Assembly: GCA_016946835.1 (NCBI GenBank)
Contig: JACVTC010000080.1
Location: 83,501-147,500, forward strand
DNA: 64,000 nucleotides
Direction of reading: 5' to 3'
Source: Neocallimastix lanati (nom. inval.)
Lineage: Eukaryota > Neocallimastigomycota > Neocallimastigomycetes > Neocallimastigales > Neocallimastigaceae
Shown in pieces: positions 1 to 12,049 of the stretch. The position numbers were made by a program, and so were the translations under genes. Under the pieces are notes generated by a model, which made no database searches, was not told where the DNA came from, and saw nothing but the letters and a program-made list of their open reading frames with translations. Positions within the stretch are counted from its first letter, which is position 1; each line of letters begins with the position of its first letter.

Positions 1-1090
1 TGTCCCGAATATAGTACAATTAGATTCCAAATAATAAGAAATATAAATAAACAATTTCCACCAAACATAAAAAGTTTTGATGATATTCCCATTGAATCAG
101 AATATTATAAAACGAAAAGAAATGAAAATTTTATGATATTTAAAAATACTGATCTAATAATATTTCAATCACCATTCCAAGCATATTTATTTTCGAATTA
201 TCATAAAAATATATTTGCGTACGGTACATTTTATGCAGCACCGAAATTTAGTTATCAGTTATTTATAACAAAAACTTATGTTGGGGAATTTAATATGTTT
301 TACACTACTTCCATTTCTATATTAAAAAATAAAAAACAATCTACATATGAAACATTAATTAAAGAAATAAAAAAAAATGCAAATAAATTTAGGAGTAATA
401 CATTAATTACTACAACTAATTTTCATTGTGATTTTGAACAAGGTATATCTAATGCCGCAAAAAAAGTTTTTCCCAATATAAATATTAAATATTGTGTTTT
501 GCATTACAAAAGATCATTAGAAAAACAAAAAAATATATTATGTTATCATGAAGTGAAGAATAATAATGATGTATATATTTATTATAAAGCTATTTCGAAC
601 TTACCGTTTATAAACCCTAACTATATATTTGATATTTATATTATAATAAAAAGAATTTGTCAAAAAAAAAAGTATAATAATTTTCTGCAATTTTTAGAAT
701 ATTTTAATAAAAATTATTTACTTAAGTATAATGTTAATAATTGGAATTATTATGAAAATATAGAGCATTTAACAAACAATGCATCAGAATCTTATAATAG
801 CTACTTAAATAATATATTTCCAAATAAACCTTTATTTTATAAATTAATATATATATTAAAAGAAGAAGAAAATTTATCTTATAATGATTATCAAAGGAGA
901 ACTAAAGGAAATTGGAAAAAAAAAAAAGAAAAAAATTTTTAGTGCAACTGATGAAATTAAAATTTTAATTGAAAATTACAAAAGTAAGGAAATAAATTTA
1001 TTTTATAATGGATGCAACAGAAATGAATTAATTAAATTATGGAAAGAATGTTTAATTGATTTAAACGATATAAATATTAATTTAAAATAA
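1..1090 (+). pseudogene. MULE-type transposase relic, 5' end outside window
   Basis: The frame is open from base 1 and runs to a stop at 942, so the N-terminus lies outside the window; the first internal ATG is at 133. The protein resembles MULE-domain transposases (cut-and-paste DNA transposition, nucleus). The HCDFEQG segment and the NNASESYNSYL segment fit the second Asp and the Glu of the DDE triad. The place of the first Asp, normally D-G-T-F, reads A-Y-G-T-F (bases about 226-237), so the catalytic Asp appears lost. The C-terminal part (residues TDEIKILIENY onward) continues in another frame to 1090. The shift lies in the A-rich run near 916-937. Two further relics of the same family occur on the minus strand near 2.9-3.2 kb and on the plus strand near 43.8 kb. 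The family call is from remembered motif patterns; the frame break is directly visible. Confidence 0.75.
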
Positions 1091-2098
1091 ATAATCTTAA
1101 TTTAAAAAAATGCTAGAAAAATAAAAATTTATTTATTTTAAATTTATATTTATAATCGTTTAAATAATAATTAAATAATCTTAATTTAAAAAAATGCTAG
1201 AAAAATACAAATTTATTTACCTATTGTGTTTATTTAATAATCTTAATAGAAATTATCTTTTAGTTATTTTTATTAAGTAATTTATAACTAAAACCGATTT
1301 ATTTGATACTAGTTAAAATTTTATTAATATCAATATCAATATTATATAATTATAAATTTTATTAATATATCAATATTATATTATTATAAATTTTATTAAT
1401 ATCAACATACTTTTCAAAGTTAATTATGTTATTAAAAATATTAAATTCAATAAAAGATTTTTTTTATTTTATTAAAATTATAATTGTTATTATTATATTT
1501 TAATAATAATTGATTCATATTGATCAAACATTATAAATATTACTATGCAAATAATTAATTATTTTAATAGGATCAATTATTCAGCTCTTATTGTTTTAAT
1601 TTTTAATTCTTACATCATTTAAATTAATATATATGTATATAGTTTATGAAAATATGAATTATTTTATTTTATTCAGTCTGTACTTTATATTCAAATTTCA
1701 ACTATTTATTTTATTTTATTTTATTTTATTTTATTTTATTTTATTTTATTTTATTTTATTTTATTTTATTCAATCTGTACTTATATTTATGTTTCTACTA
1801 TTTATTTTATTTTATTTCGTTTTATTTTATTTTATTCAATCTGTATTTTCTGTTGATAATATAAACAAGGTATTAATGTATTAATAATAATTAATAATAT
1901 TTAAAATAAAATAAAAAAAATATAATAATTATTATATATATGTAGTAATTATATATATATTTTTATTTAATTTTCTAAAAAAAATTTTTTTAGTCATAAT
2001 AAACGTTTGTCTTAATTATTTTTATTATTATTTAAAAATTTATTTATTCATTTATAATTTATTTATTCATTTATTTATTTATTACATTATAATACGCC
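1091..2098. other. AT-rich intergenic DNA with short repeats
   Basis: No gene is supported. A direct repeat of about 47 bp (1090-1136 and 1173-1219, containing AAAAAATGCTAGAAAAATA) follows the MULE relic. Segments at 1318-1405 of TTTTATTAATATCAATAT type are the reverse complement of the tandem repeat at 2.57-2.83 kb. Confidence 0.6.
1704..1835. repeat. (TTTTA)n pentanucleotide microsatellite
   Basis: Near-perfect TTTTA units run from 1704 to 1770 and resume at 1800-1835 after a CAATCTGTACTTATATTTATG spacer. A similar CAATCTGTA phrase recurs after the second run. The open frame across it encodes only low-complexity Phe/Leu/Tyr and is not a credible protein. Confidence 0.9.
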
Positions 2099-2166
2099 AT
2101 GTTTTCCGAAATACACTACAACAAAATACAAATTTATGTAATAAAAATTTTCGAAATGACACCCCC
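2099..2166. mobile_element. Fragment of the CATTTCG inverted-terminus element
   Basis: The segment carries TTTTCCGAAATACAC and ends TTTTCGAAATGACACCCCC. On the opposite strand that end reads GGGGGTGTCATTTCG. This matches the terminus of the longer copies at 4.3-5.4 kb and 46.8-53.5 kb (GAGTGTGTG...CATTTCGCAAAA). Only one end is recognisable here, so this is probably a truncated copy. Confidence 0.45.
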
Positions 2167-2566
2167 GAATTTATGATGTGAATGTAATATCGACATAATT
2201 TATGTATAATCAGCATAAATATTTGTACAATGCGTATAAATTATGTTATACGCCACAACTTTCAATGTATATTTATATTTATTGTATTTTAGCATTAAAA
2301 AAAATAAAATAAAAACTAAAAAAATAATAAAAAAATAAATAAGTTTTCTGTTAAGAATTTTATTTTATTTTTATTTATTTCCAATTATTTAACTAATCTT
2401 CATTTTATTATTATATTTTATTATTAAATATTTAATAATAAAACCTTTCCATTTTATTTTATTTAAATAAAATAAATAAAATTTTATATTTTATTATTAA
2501 AATAATTAAATAATAAAATAAAATTTATTTTAATATTAAATATTTATTATTAATAAAATTTAAATA

Positions 2567-2832
2567 TTGATATTGATATTAATAAAAAAAAATTGATATT
2601 GATATTAATAAAATATAATGATATTGATATTAATAAAATATAATGATATTGATATTAATAAAATATAATGATATTGATATTAATAAAATATGATATTGAT
2701 ATTAATAAAATATAATGATATTGATATTAATAAAATATAATGATATTGATATTAATAAAATATGATATTGATATTAATAAAATATAATGATATTGATATT
2801 AATAAAATATAATAATATTGATATTAATATAA
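2567..2832. repeat. Tandem repeat, about 25-bp unit, roughly ten copies
   Basis: The unit GATATTGATATTAATAAAA plus TATAAT is repeated about ten times. Some units lack the ATAA part and are shorter (around 2691 and 2763). The motif also appears in inverse orientation at 1318-1405. There is no coding potential. Confidence 0.9.
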
Positions 2833-2884
2833 TTTAAACTATATATATCTAGTAAATTATTATTTATAAATTTAGAGTTTGTTT

Positions 2885-3203
2885 AATTCCAATAAACATT
2901 TATACCATAAATCAATGATATCATTTTTATCACATTTTTTATCAATTAATTCGGATTCCTTTTTTTTTATTTTTTATTTAAATCATTGATTTCATCAGTT
3001 TTTGTTAATATTTTTCTTTTTTTTTTTTTTCAAACTCCTTCAATTTTCCTTTTGTAATTATTGTAAGATAAAGATTCTTCTCTTTTTAAATGATAAATCA
3101 ATTCATAGAAAGAAGGTTTTTTGTAAAACAATTTTTTTAAGTAATTGTTAAAAGATTCTGAAGCATTATTTGTTATGTGGTTTATATCGTTAAAATAATT
3201 CTA
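2885..3203 (-). pseudogene. MULE-type transposase C-terminal relic
   Basis: Read on the minus strand, bases about 3200 to 3030 encode NNASESFNNYLKKLF followed by KKPSFYELIYHLKREESL. This is the same C-terminal region as the relic at 1-1090, including the Glu of the presumed DDE triad. No continuous long frame remains, and the catalytic Asp regions are absent. A LINE fragment abuts it on the plus strand. The homology is clear to the other relics in this window. Confidence 0.65.
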
Positions 3204-3204
3204 T

Positions 3205-3476
3205 TATCAAAAAACGATTAATTTCTCTCTTCATTTCCTGCACTACGAGAATCCTTGTTAATGGTGAATTAACTAATAAAATCCAACTTTCTAGAGGTCT
3301 CATTCAGGGTGTTATCTTGGCTCCCCTTTTTGTTTAGCATCTTTATTGATGATCTTGCCTCCTCACTTTACTGTAAATGACCAAATGATCCCTTCTCCCA
3401 CGTTCTTTTTTTTTTTTTTTTTTTTGCTGATGATATTAAAATGAATCATTCCTCTTTTGATAAACTCCAGGATATA
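3205..3476 (+). pseudogene. LINE (non-LTR) reverse transcriptase fragment
   Basis: The translation gives RLISLFISCTTRILVNGEL, then the RT motif GLIQGVILAPLF. After a one-base shift near 3333 it reads FSIFIDDLASSLY, and after a further break ADDIKMNHSSFD. The order GLxQG-x-LAPLLF-x-IFIDDL-ADD is characteristic of non-LTR retrotransposon polymerases; the ADD is the catalytic Asp pair. A run of about 22 T (3405-3426) has expanded just before the ADD. Only a fragment of RT survives, with no endonuclease. Composition is less AT-rich than the surroundings, as expected of a recently inserted coding relic. Confidence 0.7.
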
Positions 3477-3479
3477 GGG

Positions 3480-4290
3480 TTAGGGGTAGTAATAAAAACA
3501 TTAATTATTAAAAAAAAAATAATTTTTATTTTTATATAATATTTACATTATATAATAATAAATAATTTAGTTTAATTATTATATAATAGATAATCCAAAT
3601 ACATTATGGTTTATTATTAATTTATTTTTTTTATTAAATATTTATATTTATTATAAGATATAAAACTTTTTAGATAATATTTATTATTTATTTAATTTTT
3701 TTTTATTAAATAATATTGAAATTCTTAGATACTATATATTACATTAGATTATTACATTTTACTATCATACCAAAAAAATATTTTTTATATTAATATTTTA
3801 TTAATAAAAAAAATCAACCTCATATTATAGTTAACATTTAATTTAATTAACTATAATATATAATAAAATAAAACAAAAATTACGTAATTTAGAATATTTA
3901 TAGATAATAAAGTACGAAGTTCATGTTCGGTTCTTTTAAGGTTTGTTCTTTTAAATGGGGGATATAATTTATATGTTTTATAAAAATTATTCTTTTATTT
4001 AAAATTTATTTATTTAGAAGAATTACATTTACTTATTATTATTTAAAATGTAAACTAACATTTATTATTAAAACTAATATTTATTCTTATACTTTTATCT
4101 CAAGAATTACTGTAATATAAGTATTTATTATTCTTGGACAGAGAACTAAACTATTTCTAGTATTTTTCTCTTTTATAATTATTTACTATAATAAAATTTT
4201 CCTATATTGAAGTATAAATATTGATTTACTTTAATTAATTATTCAACTAAATAATAAAAATATATAAATTTATTTTAATATAAATACATT
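3480..4290. other. AT-rich intergenic DNA, nothing recognised
   Basis: No open frame, RNA gene or clear repeat family is recognised. A slightly richer patch at 3908-3962 (GTTCGGTTCTTTTAAGG) is unexplained. Confidence 0.5.
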
Positions 4291-4857
4291 GGGGGAGGTG
4301 CAATTTGAAAAATTTCATTTCGGAAAAGTTTCATTTCGCAAAATATTTTTAAAAAGTTAATAAATAAATAAATTAATAATAAAACAAATAATTAATATAT
4401 ATAATTTAAATAAATTTTTAAATAAATAAAAATAAATAAACAAAACTATAATAAATAAATAAATTTAAAATTAAATTAAAAAAAGAAAAAAATTTATATA
4501 TACATATATAATAAATATATATTATATAATAATAAATATTCATTAGAATTAAAGCTTTAAAAAAATAAAATATTTTATCATACATTTTAAATGTTCTATA
4601 ATATATAATTAATAATAATTTTATATATATATATATATAAATAAGTATTAATAATTTAAAAGATGTAAAGGATAATAATTTAAAATATAACTATCAAAAT
4701 CAAAAATTAATTAAAAAATAATTATTATAAAGATTAAAAAATAATATTTAAACAATTAATTGATCATTTTACACCTTTTAAGTCCTTGAGCAGTATTTTA
4801 AAAAAATTTTAAATTACTAATAAATTTTTAATAAAAGAAATATTTATAAATAATCCA

Positions 4858-4892
<35 letters not shown>

Positions 4893-5413
4893 TGAGGACA
4901 TCTTAAAAAAAAAAAGGGAGTTAAAAGTCGCACAAAGTTAGGATGATTTAAGGTGGTATCTATTTTATTTTTTCTTTTTAAATTTTTTATATTTTTATTT
5001 TTTATATTTTTATTTTTTATTTTTTATTTTTTATTTTTTTATTTTTTATTTTTTATTATCAATTTTTTTATTTAGTTTTTATTATTTGATTTTTTTTTTT
5101 ATATATAATTTTTATTTTATTTTTTTCTATTAATTATAAAACTTTTTATTTTTAATTATTATTAATAGTTCTTTTTATTAAATTTATAATAATAATAATA
5201 AAATTATTAAATTTTATTATAATTAAAAATTATTAACAATTTTTTTTTTTAATCTAATAAATAAAAATAAAATAAAATAAAAAAAAAATTTTTTTTTAAT
5301 TATTTATAATTAATAAATTTTTTATTTATTAATATATTATAATAAATTTATTATTTATTTATTTTATTATTTATTTGACTATTTATTAAAATTTTGTGAA
5401 ATGCCACACACTC
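4291..5413 (+). mobile_element. Non-coding element with inverted termini and CATTTCG subterminal motifs, copy A
   Basis: The left end reads GGGGGAGGTGCAATTTGAAA followed by CATTTCGGAAAAG and CATTTCGCAAAA. The right end, read on the opposite strand, is GAGTGTGTGGCATTTCACAAAA. Inside lie an A30 run (4861-4890), the block GATGAGGACATC, GGGAGTTAAAAGTCGCACAAAG and a TTTTTATA-rich low-complexity tract. The same order in reverse orientation is found at 46.8-53.5 kb, where GGGGGAGGAGCATTTCGC and GAGTGTGTGTCATTTCGC form the termini. There is no reading frame, so it would be non-autonomous. No target duplication is evident. The class of transposon is unknown. Confidence 0.55.
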
Positions 5414-5918
5414 AAATGCAATAAAAACTAGATTAATACATAAATTTATGTTAAATACTTTAGTAAAAATTATTGTTTATAAAGATTACTTTTATTTAGA
5501 TAACTAATATAAATAGGAATATAAAATATTTATTTAACAAAATGTTACTAATTGTCCAGTAAAATTAGATAATAATAAAAAGAATGTTTAAAGATTTTAC
5601 TAATTAGCCTGTAAAATTAGAAAAGTTTAGTAGAGGTTTACTAATTACCTTAAGAATTAGTATTATAAGTTTTTATAATAAATAATTAATAACGTAAAAG
5701 GTTATAAAATAAATTTATTTCTATTGAATGAATTTAATTATTTTCTTATAAATAATTTTATTTTGTATATCAGATAAAGATGGGAAACAAGATATCATTT
5801 TGCTTTATATTCTTTTTGCAAAACAATTAATTAAATTATTCTATATTCAATTGAATATACGAATAAGAATTAAAAAAAAAAAAAATTTTTTTTTCTATAT
5901 AGTAGCGGTATTATTAAT

Positions 5919-5950
<32 letters not shown>

Positions 5951-6783
5951 TAATGAAAAAAATAGATTCTTAATAATATAATTGGTTCTATTTATATATT
6001 TATATGATGTATTTATATTAAAAATTGTCAAGTACAATATAATTATATTAATATTTAAACTTTAATAGTTAATAATAATAATAATAATAATAATACACAT
6101 AATCATATTTTCTTTATTTTGGTTCTTCATTTTAGAATATTCTCTCTTTTTTTTAAGAATATTCCAAAATGAAGATATATGATTATTATTTGGCTCATTT
6201 AAATTTATCAAGCCACATATAATAAATTTATTTTAATATAATTTTATGAAATTTAAAATTTTACTTTATTAATAATTAATTAAAGTTTCGATTTTCATTT
6301 TAAAAGTATTTTAAATCATTCATGTTTATTAATAATTTCAGATATTATTATAAAATTTATTATTAATTATAAATGATAATTAATATTTAGAATTAAAGCC
6401 ACATATTAAAAAATTATAAAATCATTAGATTTTAATATTAATTTATGTTTGAATAATAAAAACCATTTAATATTAAGGGTTGAATATTTCATTTTATATC
6501 TTATAAAATATTAATATATATATATAATATTTATATAATAGATATATTAAAAAATGAAAAAGGAAAAAAAGGAAAATAATAATAATAATAATAATTAATC
6601 ATTCATATATTATTTAAAAAAAATTTATAAAAAACACATAAAAATGAATTGAATTCTTTCTTCTTTTTTTTACAAAAAAATTACAAAAAGAAGAAAAAAA
6701 AAAAAAAAAAAAAAGATATAAGCATAATTTAAAATAAATTAAATTAAATTAAGATAAATATAAATAAATTTAAATTAAAAAAT
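5414..6783. other. Intergenic DNA upstream of the LRR receptor-like gene
   Basis: No gene is seen. The region contains homopolymer runs (T at 5922-5946, A at 6694-6713), short (AAT)n tracts (6071-6093) and the hairpin annotated at 6125-6174. Presumably it includes the promoter of the LRR gene starting at 6784, but no specific element can be named. Confidence 0.5.
6125..6174. other. 19-20 bp inverted repeat (hairpin)
   Basis: The left arm CTTCATTTTAGAATATTCT (6125-6143) pairs with AAGAATATTCCAAAATGAAG (6155-6174) with a single G-T type mismatch and an 11-base T-rich loop. It lies about 600 bp upstream of the LRR gene. Confidence 0.6.
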
Positions 6784-7358
6784 ATGAAGTCATTTATATT
6801 TATTATTAATTTTCTTATTATTGTAAAAAGCATTTTAGCTCATAATAATATAGAAAACATTAATATTAAATATAGACGTGATTCAGCTAGTGGAGAATGT
6901 TCACATATTAATAGTTTTATAGGACAAGCAGATACTTATGATTGTTGTAGTATTAAAGGAATTACTTGTGAAAATAACCATATTACAAAAATGTAAATTT
7001 CCAAAAAATATATTTTAATTAATTACATCATAATTTATATTTAAATATAAAATAAATAATAATAATTATAAGTGTAATAATAAAATAAAATAAACTATTT
7101 TTGATAATAAAAGAAGAAATAAAATAAATTAATAAATAATGAAAATAAAAATTTTAAATTAAATATTAATTATTAATAAAAATATTTTAGATTGTTATCT
7201 GAATCTCATTTAACTGGTCAAATTCCATCCTCAATTGGAAATTTATCTTATTTAAAAGAATTGTAATATATAAATATAATTTTAATATAGTAAATTATAA
7301 TAAATAAATGAATGTAAATAAAATAAATATAAAGATATATAACTAATTAATTAATTAA

Positions 7359-7390
<32 letters not shown>

Positions 7391-9225
7391 CAGAGAATTA
7401 AAAAGTAATCAATTGACCGGTCCAATTCCTGCTGAGATTGGAAATTTAAAAGAATTACAAATTTTGTAAGAAAATAATATATATAAATTTATTTTTGATA
7501 TTTAGAATTATATAAAAAATAATATAAAGCTATTAAATACTTCATAATATAATAATAATAACAATAATAATAATAATATTCTAAATATAATAGAGATATA
7601 TATGACAATCAATTAAGTGGTGAAATTCCACCAGAACTTGGAAATTTAACTAGTTTAACAAAATTGTAAGTGATATATTTTATAATTTTATATAAAATAA
7701 AGTATTTATACATTAAAATATATTCTCAATTAATTAATAATTAAAATTAATAATTAAATATCTCTAATAAAATAATTTTTATGAATGAAATTTATTTGAA
7801 ACAGAGGTTTATCAGCCAATCAATTATCAGGCTCAATTCCAGCTGAATTTGGAAAATTATCTAATTTAAAAAATTTGTAAATAATATTATTATTATTATT
7901 TAATTTTTTTTTTTTTTTTTTTATTTTTTTTATTTTTTTTATTTTATAAAATAAATAAGGTATAATGTTATATAATATTGTTATATAATAAAAATGAAAT
8001 TAATTTTTCTATTATTATTTTTATTTTTTGGAATAAATTATATAAAAAATAAATAGATTTATATACAGTAATGGATTAACTGGTCCAATTCCACCTCAAC
8101 TTGGTGATTTAGTTAATTTAGAAAATGTGTAAGTAATTTATTATTATCTAATAAATTAATGAATAGAAAATTATTTTTTAAAATAATTAAAAATAATATA
8201 TTTATAAATTTTTTTTATTTGTTTTTAATTATTAATAATTTTATATATTTAATGATAATAGATGGTTATATAATAATCAGTTAAGTGGTTCCATTCCACC
8301 TGAACTTGGAAAATTAAAAAATTTAAAAGCTTTGTAAGTTTTTTTTTTTTTTTTATTTTTTTTTTTATTTTTATTAATGTAATTTAATTATTAATTTTTA
8401 TAATAACGATATAACAATATCAATAATAATAATAATTAATTATATTTATATTTATTTATTTATTTATTTATTTATTTTTTTTTTTAAAAAAAATAAAAAA
8501 ATTAGAAAATTAAATAATAACCATTTAAATAATACAGTTCCACCCGAAGTTGAAAATTTACATATAGAAACATTGTAAATGAAACTTTATATTTTTATTT
8601 ATAACAAATGATATTTTTTAACAAATAATTTCATTATAATTATTATTTTTTTATTTTAAAAAAAAAATAAAAAATAAAAAGAAAGAATAAATAAAATAAA
8701 TAGTATTATTAACATTTTTAATATATTAATAAATAAATATGTAAATTAAAATTTTTTTAAATATATAGAGAGATTTATAATAATGTACCAATTGAAAATT
8801 CATTATCAGATGATAAAAAACAAACTCCAGAGAAGAAGACAAGTATAATAAAAATTGGTATAATAATTATTGCTTCAATTGTTGCTATTTTGTTGATAAT
8901 GGCTTTAATTCATAAAGTAAGAATTCATTCAAGTAAAAAAAATAATGAAAGTTCCGTAGAAAAAGAATATCCAGTCATTAATGTTGTTAAAAATAACAGT
9001 GATTCAACTTCAAATAATGGTGAAAAATCAGCTATAATAAATGCATCTCCTGTTATAACAACAGATATAACTTCTATAATTGATGATAAAAATAATTATA
9101 ATGAATTATTAAATTTAGAAAAGGAAAATATAGGTAATATATATATATATTTATAATTTTGTAATTTGTTAATAATTTATATATAAATAAATTAACAAAT
9201 AATTTTTTATATTTATTTATTTATT

Positions 9226-9264
<39 letters not shown>

Positions 9265-9886
9265 TATTAAAAAAAATTTTTATTTATATAATTTATATTT
9301 TTTCTTTCTGAAAATTTAAATAAAAATAGAAAAAAATGCTATCATTTCCAGTTTAGATCAAAATAATAATAACAAAGTTACATCTTTTGAAAAAAATCAA
9401 TTATATAATAGTAAATATTTTTATATCATTAAATATTTAAATATATATATATACTTTAGTAATAATTTAAGGTATTAAAATTAAAATAACAATTTAATAA
9501 TTATTAATGTATATATTCTTTTATTTTTATTTAAAAAAAAAAAAAAAGAAGAAGAAAAAGATTTAAATGAACAACAAATACAACCCCAATTACCACAGAC
9601 ACAAGTACAAATACAACAAATTCAACAACAACTTAATCAAATGCAACAACAAATGCAACAACAATTTCAACTTCAAATGCAATATCAAGCCCAATCTCCA
9701 CAACAATATTATCCTATTATTATTGAACAAGGTTCAGTACCTATTCATAATTCCATTCCAATAAATGCTCTTGATAATGCTAATAAAACTGAATTTTCTT
9801 CTCAAGATAATGAACGTCCACCAGAATATGCAGAAGTTGTCAATGAAGATAACATTAGATCAATTGATGAAAAGCGTTCTAATTAA
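6784..9886 (+). CDS. LRR receptor-like single-pass membrane protein, 11 exons
   Basis: Exons: 6784-6992, 7191-7262, 7394-7465, 7594-7665, 7805-7876, 8057-8128, 8262-8333, 8506-8574, 8769-9133, 9330-9410, 9549-9886, all GT-AG, giving 497 residues. A hydrophobic signal peptide (1-19) is followed by a Cys-Cys cap (DTYDCCSIKGITC) like that of plant-type LRR proteins. Seven LRRs follow, one per exon (six of 72 bp, the last 69 bp), with the pattern NxLTGxIPxxIGNL. A linker leads to one membrane helix (about 263-284), then basic residues and a roughly 210-residue tail rich in Asn, Ser and Gln. The tail has a Gln tract (about 394-430) and PPEY at 476-479, a PPxY-type WW-domain ligand. There is no kinase domain. 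The introns inside the LRR region are phase 2; the last two are phase 1. It is probably a surface adhesion or sensing protein. The function is inferred, but the gene structure is strongly supported because all splices keep frame. Confidence 0.85.
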
Positions 9887-11118
9887 TTGTAGAGTTAATT
9901 TTTTTTTTTATCATTAAAATAGATTCTCCAAAAATAATATTTTAATCAAAATCATAATTTAATTTATTAATAAAAGAAAATAAATCAAATAACTAAAATA
10001 ATAATAAAAAACAAAAATAAAAATAATTATTTTAAAAATAAAAATAATAACTTAATTTAATAACAATTTAATATAATAATATCAATAACAACAACAATAA
10101 TAATAGTAATAATAAAATAGACATTAATATTAATATTAATGTTTATTACTTTACAAATATAGGAAAAAATAATAATGTTAATTATGGAATAAACAAGAAA
10201 TATAATATATATATTTAAAATAATTTTTATTATTTTATAATTCAATTAATTTTAATTTTATTAATAATTTAATTATTATTATTATTATTATTAGTAATTG
10301 AATTATAAAATTGTTAATTAAAATAAAATTTAAATATAATGTATATATATATATATAAATATAAATATATATAGAAATGCATCAAAAGAATAAAGTGAAA
10401 AAAAAGTAAATAAAATAAATTATAAACTTAAAGAAAATTATAAAAGTACAGAAGACGCAATGGGTTCCAATATTCCTTATTCATCAAAAACAACACCGTT
10501 GTTGGTGCTATCACTTGATTTGGTATTAGATTTTCCAACAGGCGGAGACCCATGCCTTATCATTTCGAGTATTGTTTATATTCATACTAATTATTGGAAA
10601 TAAAGTTTTTTTAAGGTTTATAATTTTAATATATTTTATTATATTATGGTAATTACAAAGATTTAAAATACATGAATTTTAACTTTATTTATACTAATAT
10701 AATATATGGCGTATTTTTATCATGTGGCTTTTATTTTAGTAAGCCATATTTGTAATGGTGGCGCTTTGTTTTAAGCATTTCTATTTATTTTTATAGTTTG
10801 TTTTAATTATTCTTTTACTAATAATTGAAAATTTACTTTTATATATTATTTATTTACTTATTTGTTTGTTTATATGTTTATTTATGTGTTTATTTATATG
10901 CTTATTGATTTATTTACTCATTTGTTTATTTATTTGTTTATTCATTTGTTTATTCATTTGTTTATTTATTTGTTTATTTACTTTATTTACAAACAAAATA
11001 ATGCAAAATTTACCTTTGATTATTTAGACCAACATGTATTTATATTAATTATTTAATTTTAAAGAATAAATTTTATATAGAAAAAAAAATTTATAATTTT
11101 TAAAAATCAAAATTTTCT
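9887..11118. other. Intergenic DNA with microsatellites and one richer island
   Basis: Mostly (AAT)n/(ATT)n and TTTGTTTA-type low-complexity DNA (for example 10860-10980). Open frames here encode only simple-sequence peptides. The exception is the island at 10445-10600, annotated separately. A TGGCGTATTTTTATCA phrase at 10707-10722 resembles the GGCGTACTTTATCA motif found at 38.8, 53.5 and 54.2 kb. Confidence 0.5.
10445..10600. other. Higher-GC island, possible coding relic
   Basis: About 150 bp of clearly more balanced composition sits in AT-rich DNA. On the minus strand a short frame reads MIRHGSPPVGKSNTKSSDST and ends in DE-stop. Another minus frame gives IPNQVIAPTTVLFL. A plus frame gives SNIPYSSKTTPLLVLSL. 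None is long enough to decide. The composition resembles the retroelement relics elsewhere in the window, so a gag or other retroelement scrap is the first guess. Confidence 0.35.
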
Positions 11119-11283
11119 ATATATCCTTTACCAAGAAAATTTTATAATCAATATATCCTTTACCAAGAAAAGTTTATAATTAAAATATCTTTTACCAAGA
11201 AAAGTTTATAATTAAAATATCTTTTACCAAGAAAAGTTTATAATTAAAATATCCTTTACCAAGAAATTTTTATAATCAATATA
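11119..11283. repeat. 32-bp tandem repeat, five copies
   Basis: The unit ATATCCTTTACCAAGAAAAG plus TTTATAATTAAA recurs five times with exact 32-base spacing of the CTTTACCAAG core (starts at 11125, 11157, 11189, 11221 and 11253). Units differ at a few positions. No coding potential is seen. A poly-T run follows at about 11307-11332. Confidence 0.9.
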
Positions 11284-11300
11284 TACATGCATATAAAATA

Positions 11301-11336
<36 letters not shown>

Positions 11337-12049
11337 ATTTCTTAAAATTAAATGAAACATACGTATAATTTTATTATTAAAAATATTAATAATAAAATTT
11401 CAAAAACTAGTATTGTTTTTTTTCGATACTAAAGTTTATCCTTAACAAAAAAAAAATAAAACTTAAAATATAAAACTCTCATAGACATTTTTTAAATGGA
11501 TATATGAGAGTTCAATTATAATTATAACCTAAAATACAAAATTATTGAACTCAAAAAACAATATACAAAGTATTTTTTATTATTATTTAACAGATAATTC
11601 AATAGTATTTATACAAATTAAAAAATAATTTAAAAAAAAAAAGTTATGATTAAAAAAATATCAAATACATACATATATATATTAGATAATAATTTTTAAA
11701 TACATAAATAATGGAATTATTGTATAAAAATATTAAACTTTATATTAAATTTTTAATATTCTATAATAATTATAATGAATTTTTATTTATACTAATTTGA
11801 ATATTTCTTAATACTATGATTTTTATAATGAATTAGGTATCAAATAAATGATTATTATAAAATCAATAATAATCATATTATTTATAATTACTTTTTTTAA
11901 TCAATTAAATTAAGAAATAATAAATTATAAATATTTTTATTAATAATATTATAAACATTATGTTTAATATTTTTAAAAAATATTATTATTTTTTTTTATA
12001 AATTATTAACTATTAAATATTTATTATTTATTTATTTTATTTATTATAT
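11284..12049. other. AT-rich intergenic DNA
   Basis: No gene is recognised. A small inverted match flanks 11475-11515 (AACTCTCATAGACATT versus ATATGAGAGTT). The rest is simple AT-rich sequence. Confidence 0.4.

Noticed and set aside
1633-1884. 83-residue Phe/Leu-rich open frame
   Set aside because: TTTTA microsatellite.
3474-3492. TAGGGTTAGGGG as a telomere-like repeat
   Set aside because: Only about two imperfect units at the end of a LINE relic; no array.
10862-11056. Plus-strand hydrophobic open frame
   Set aside because: TTTATTTGTTTA simple repeat.
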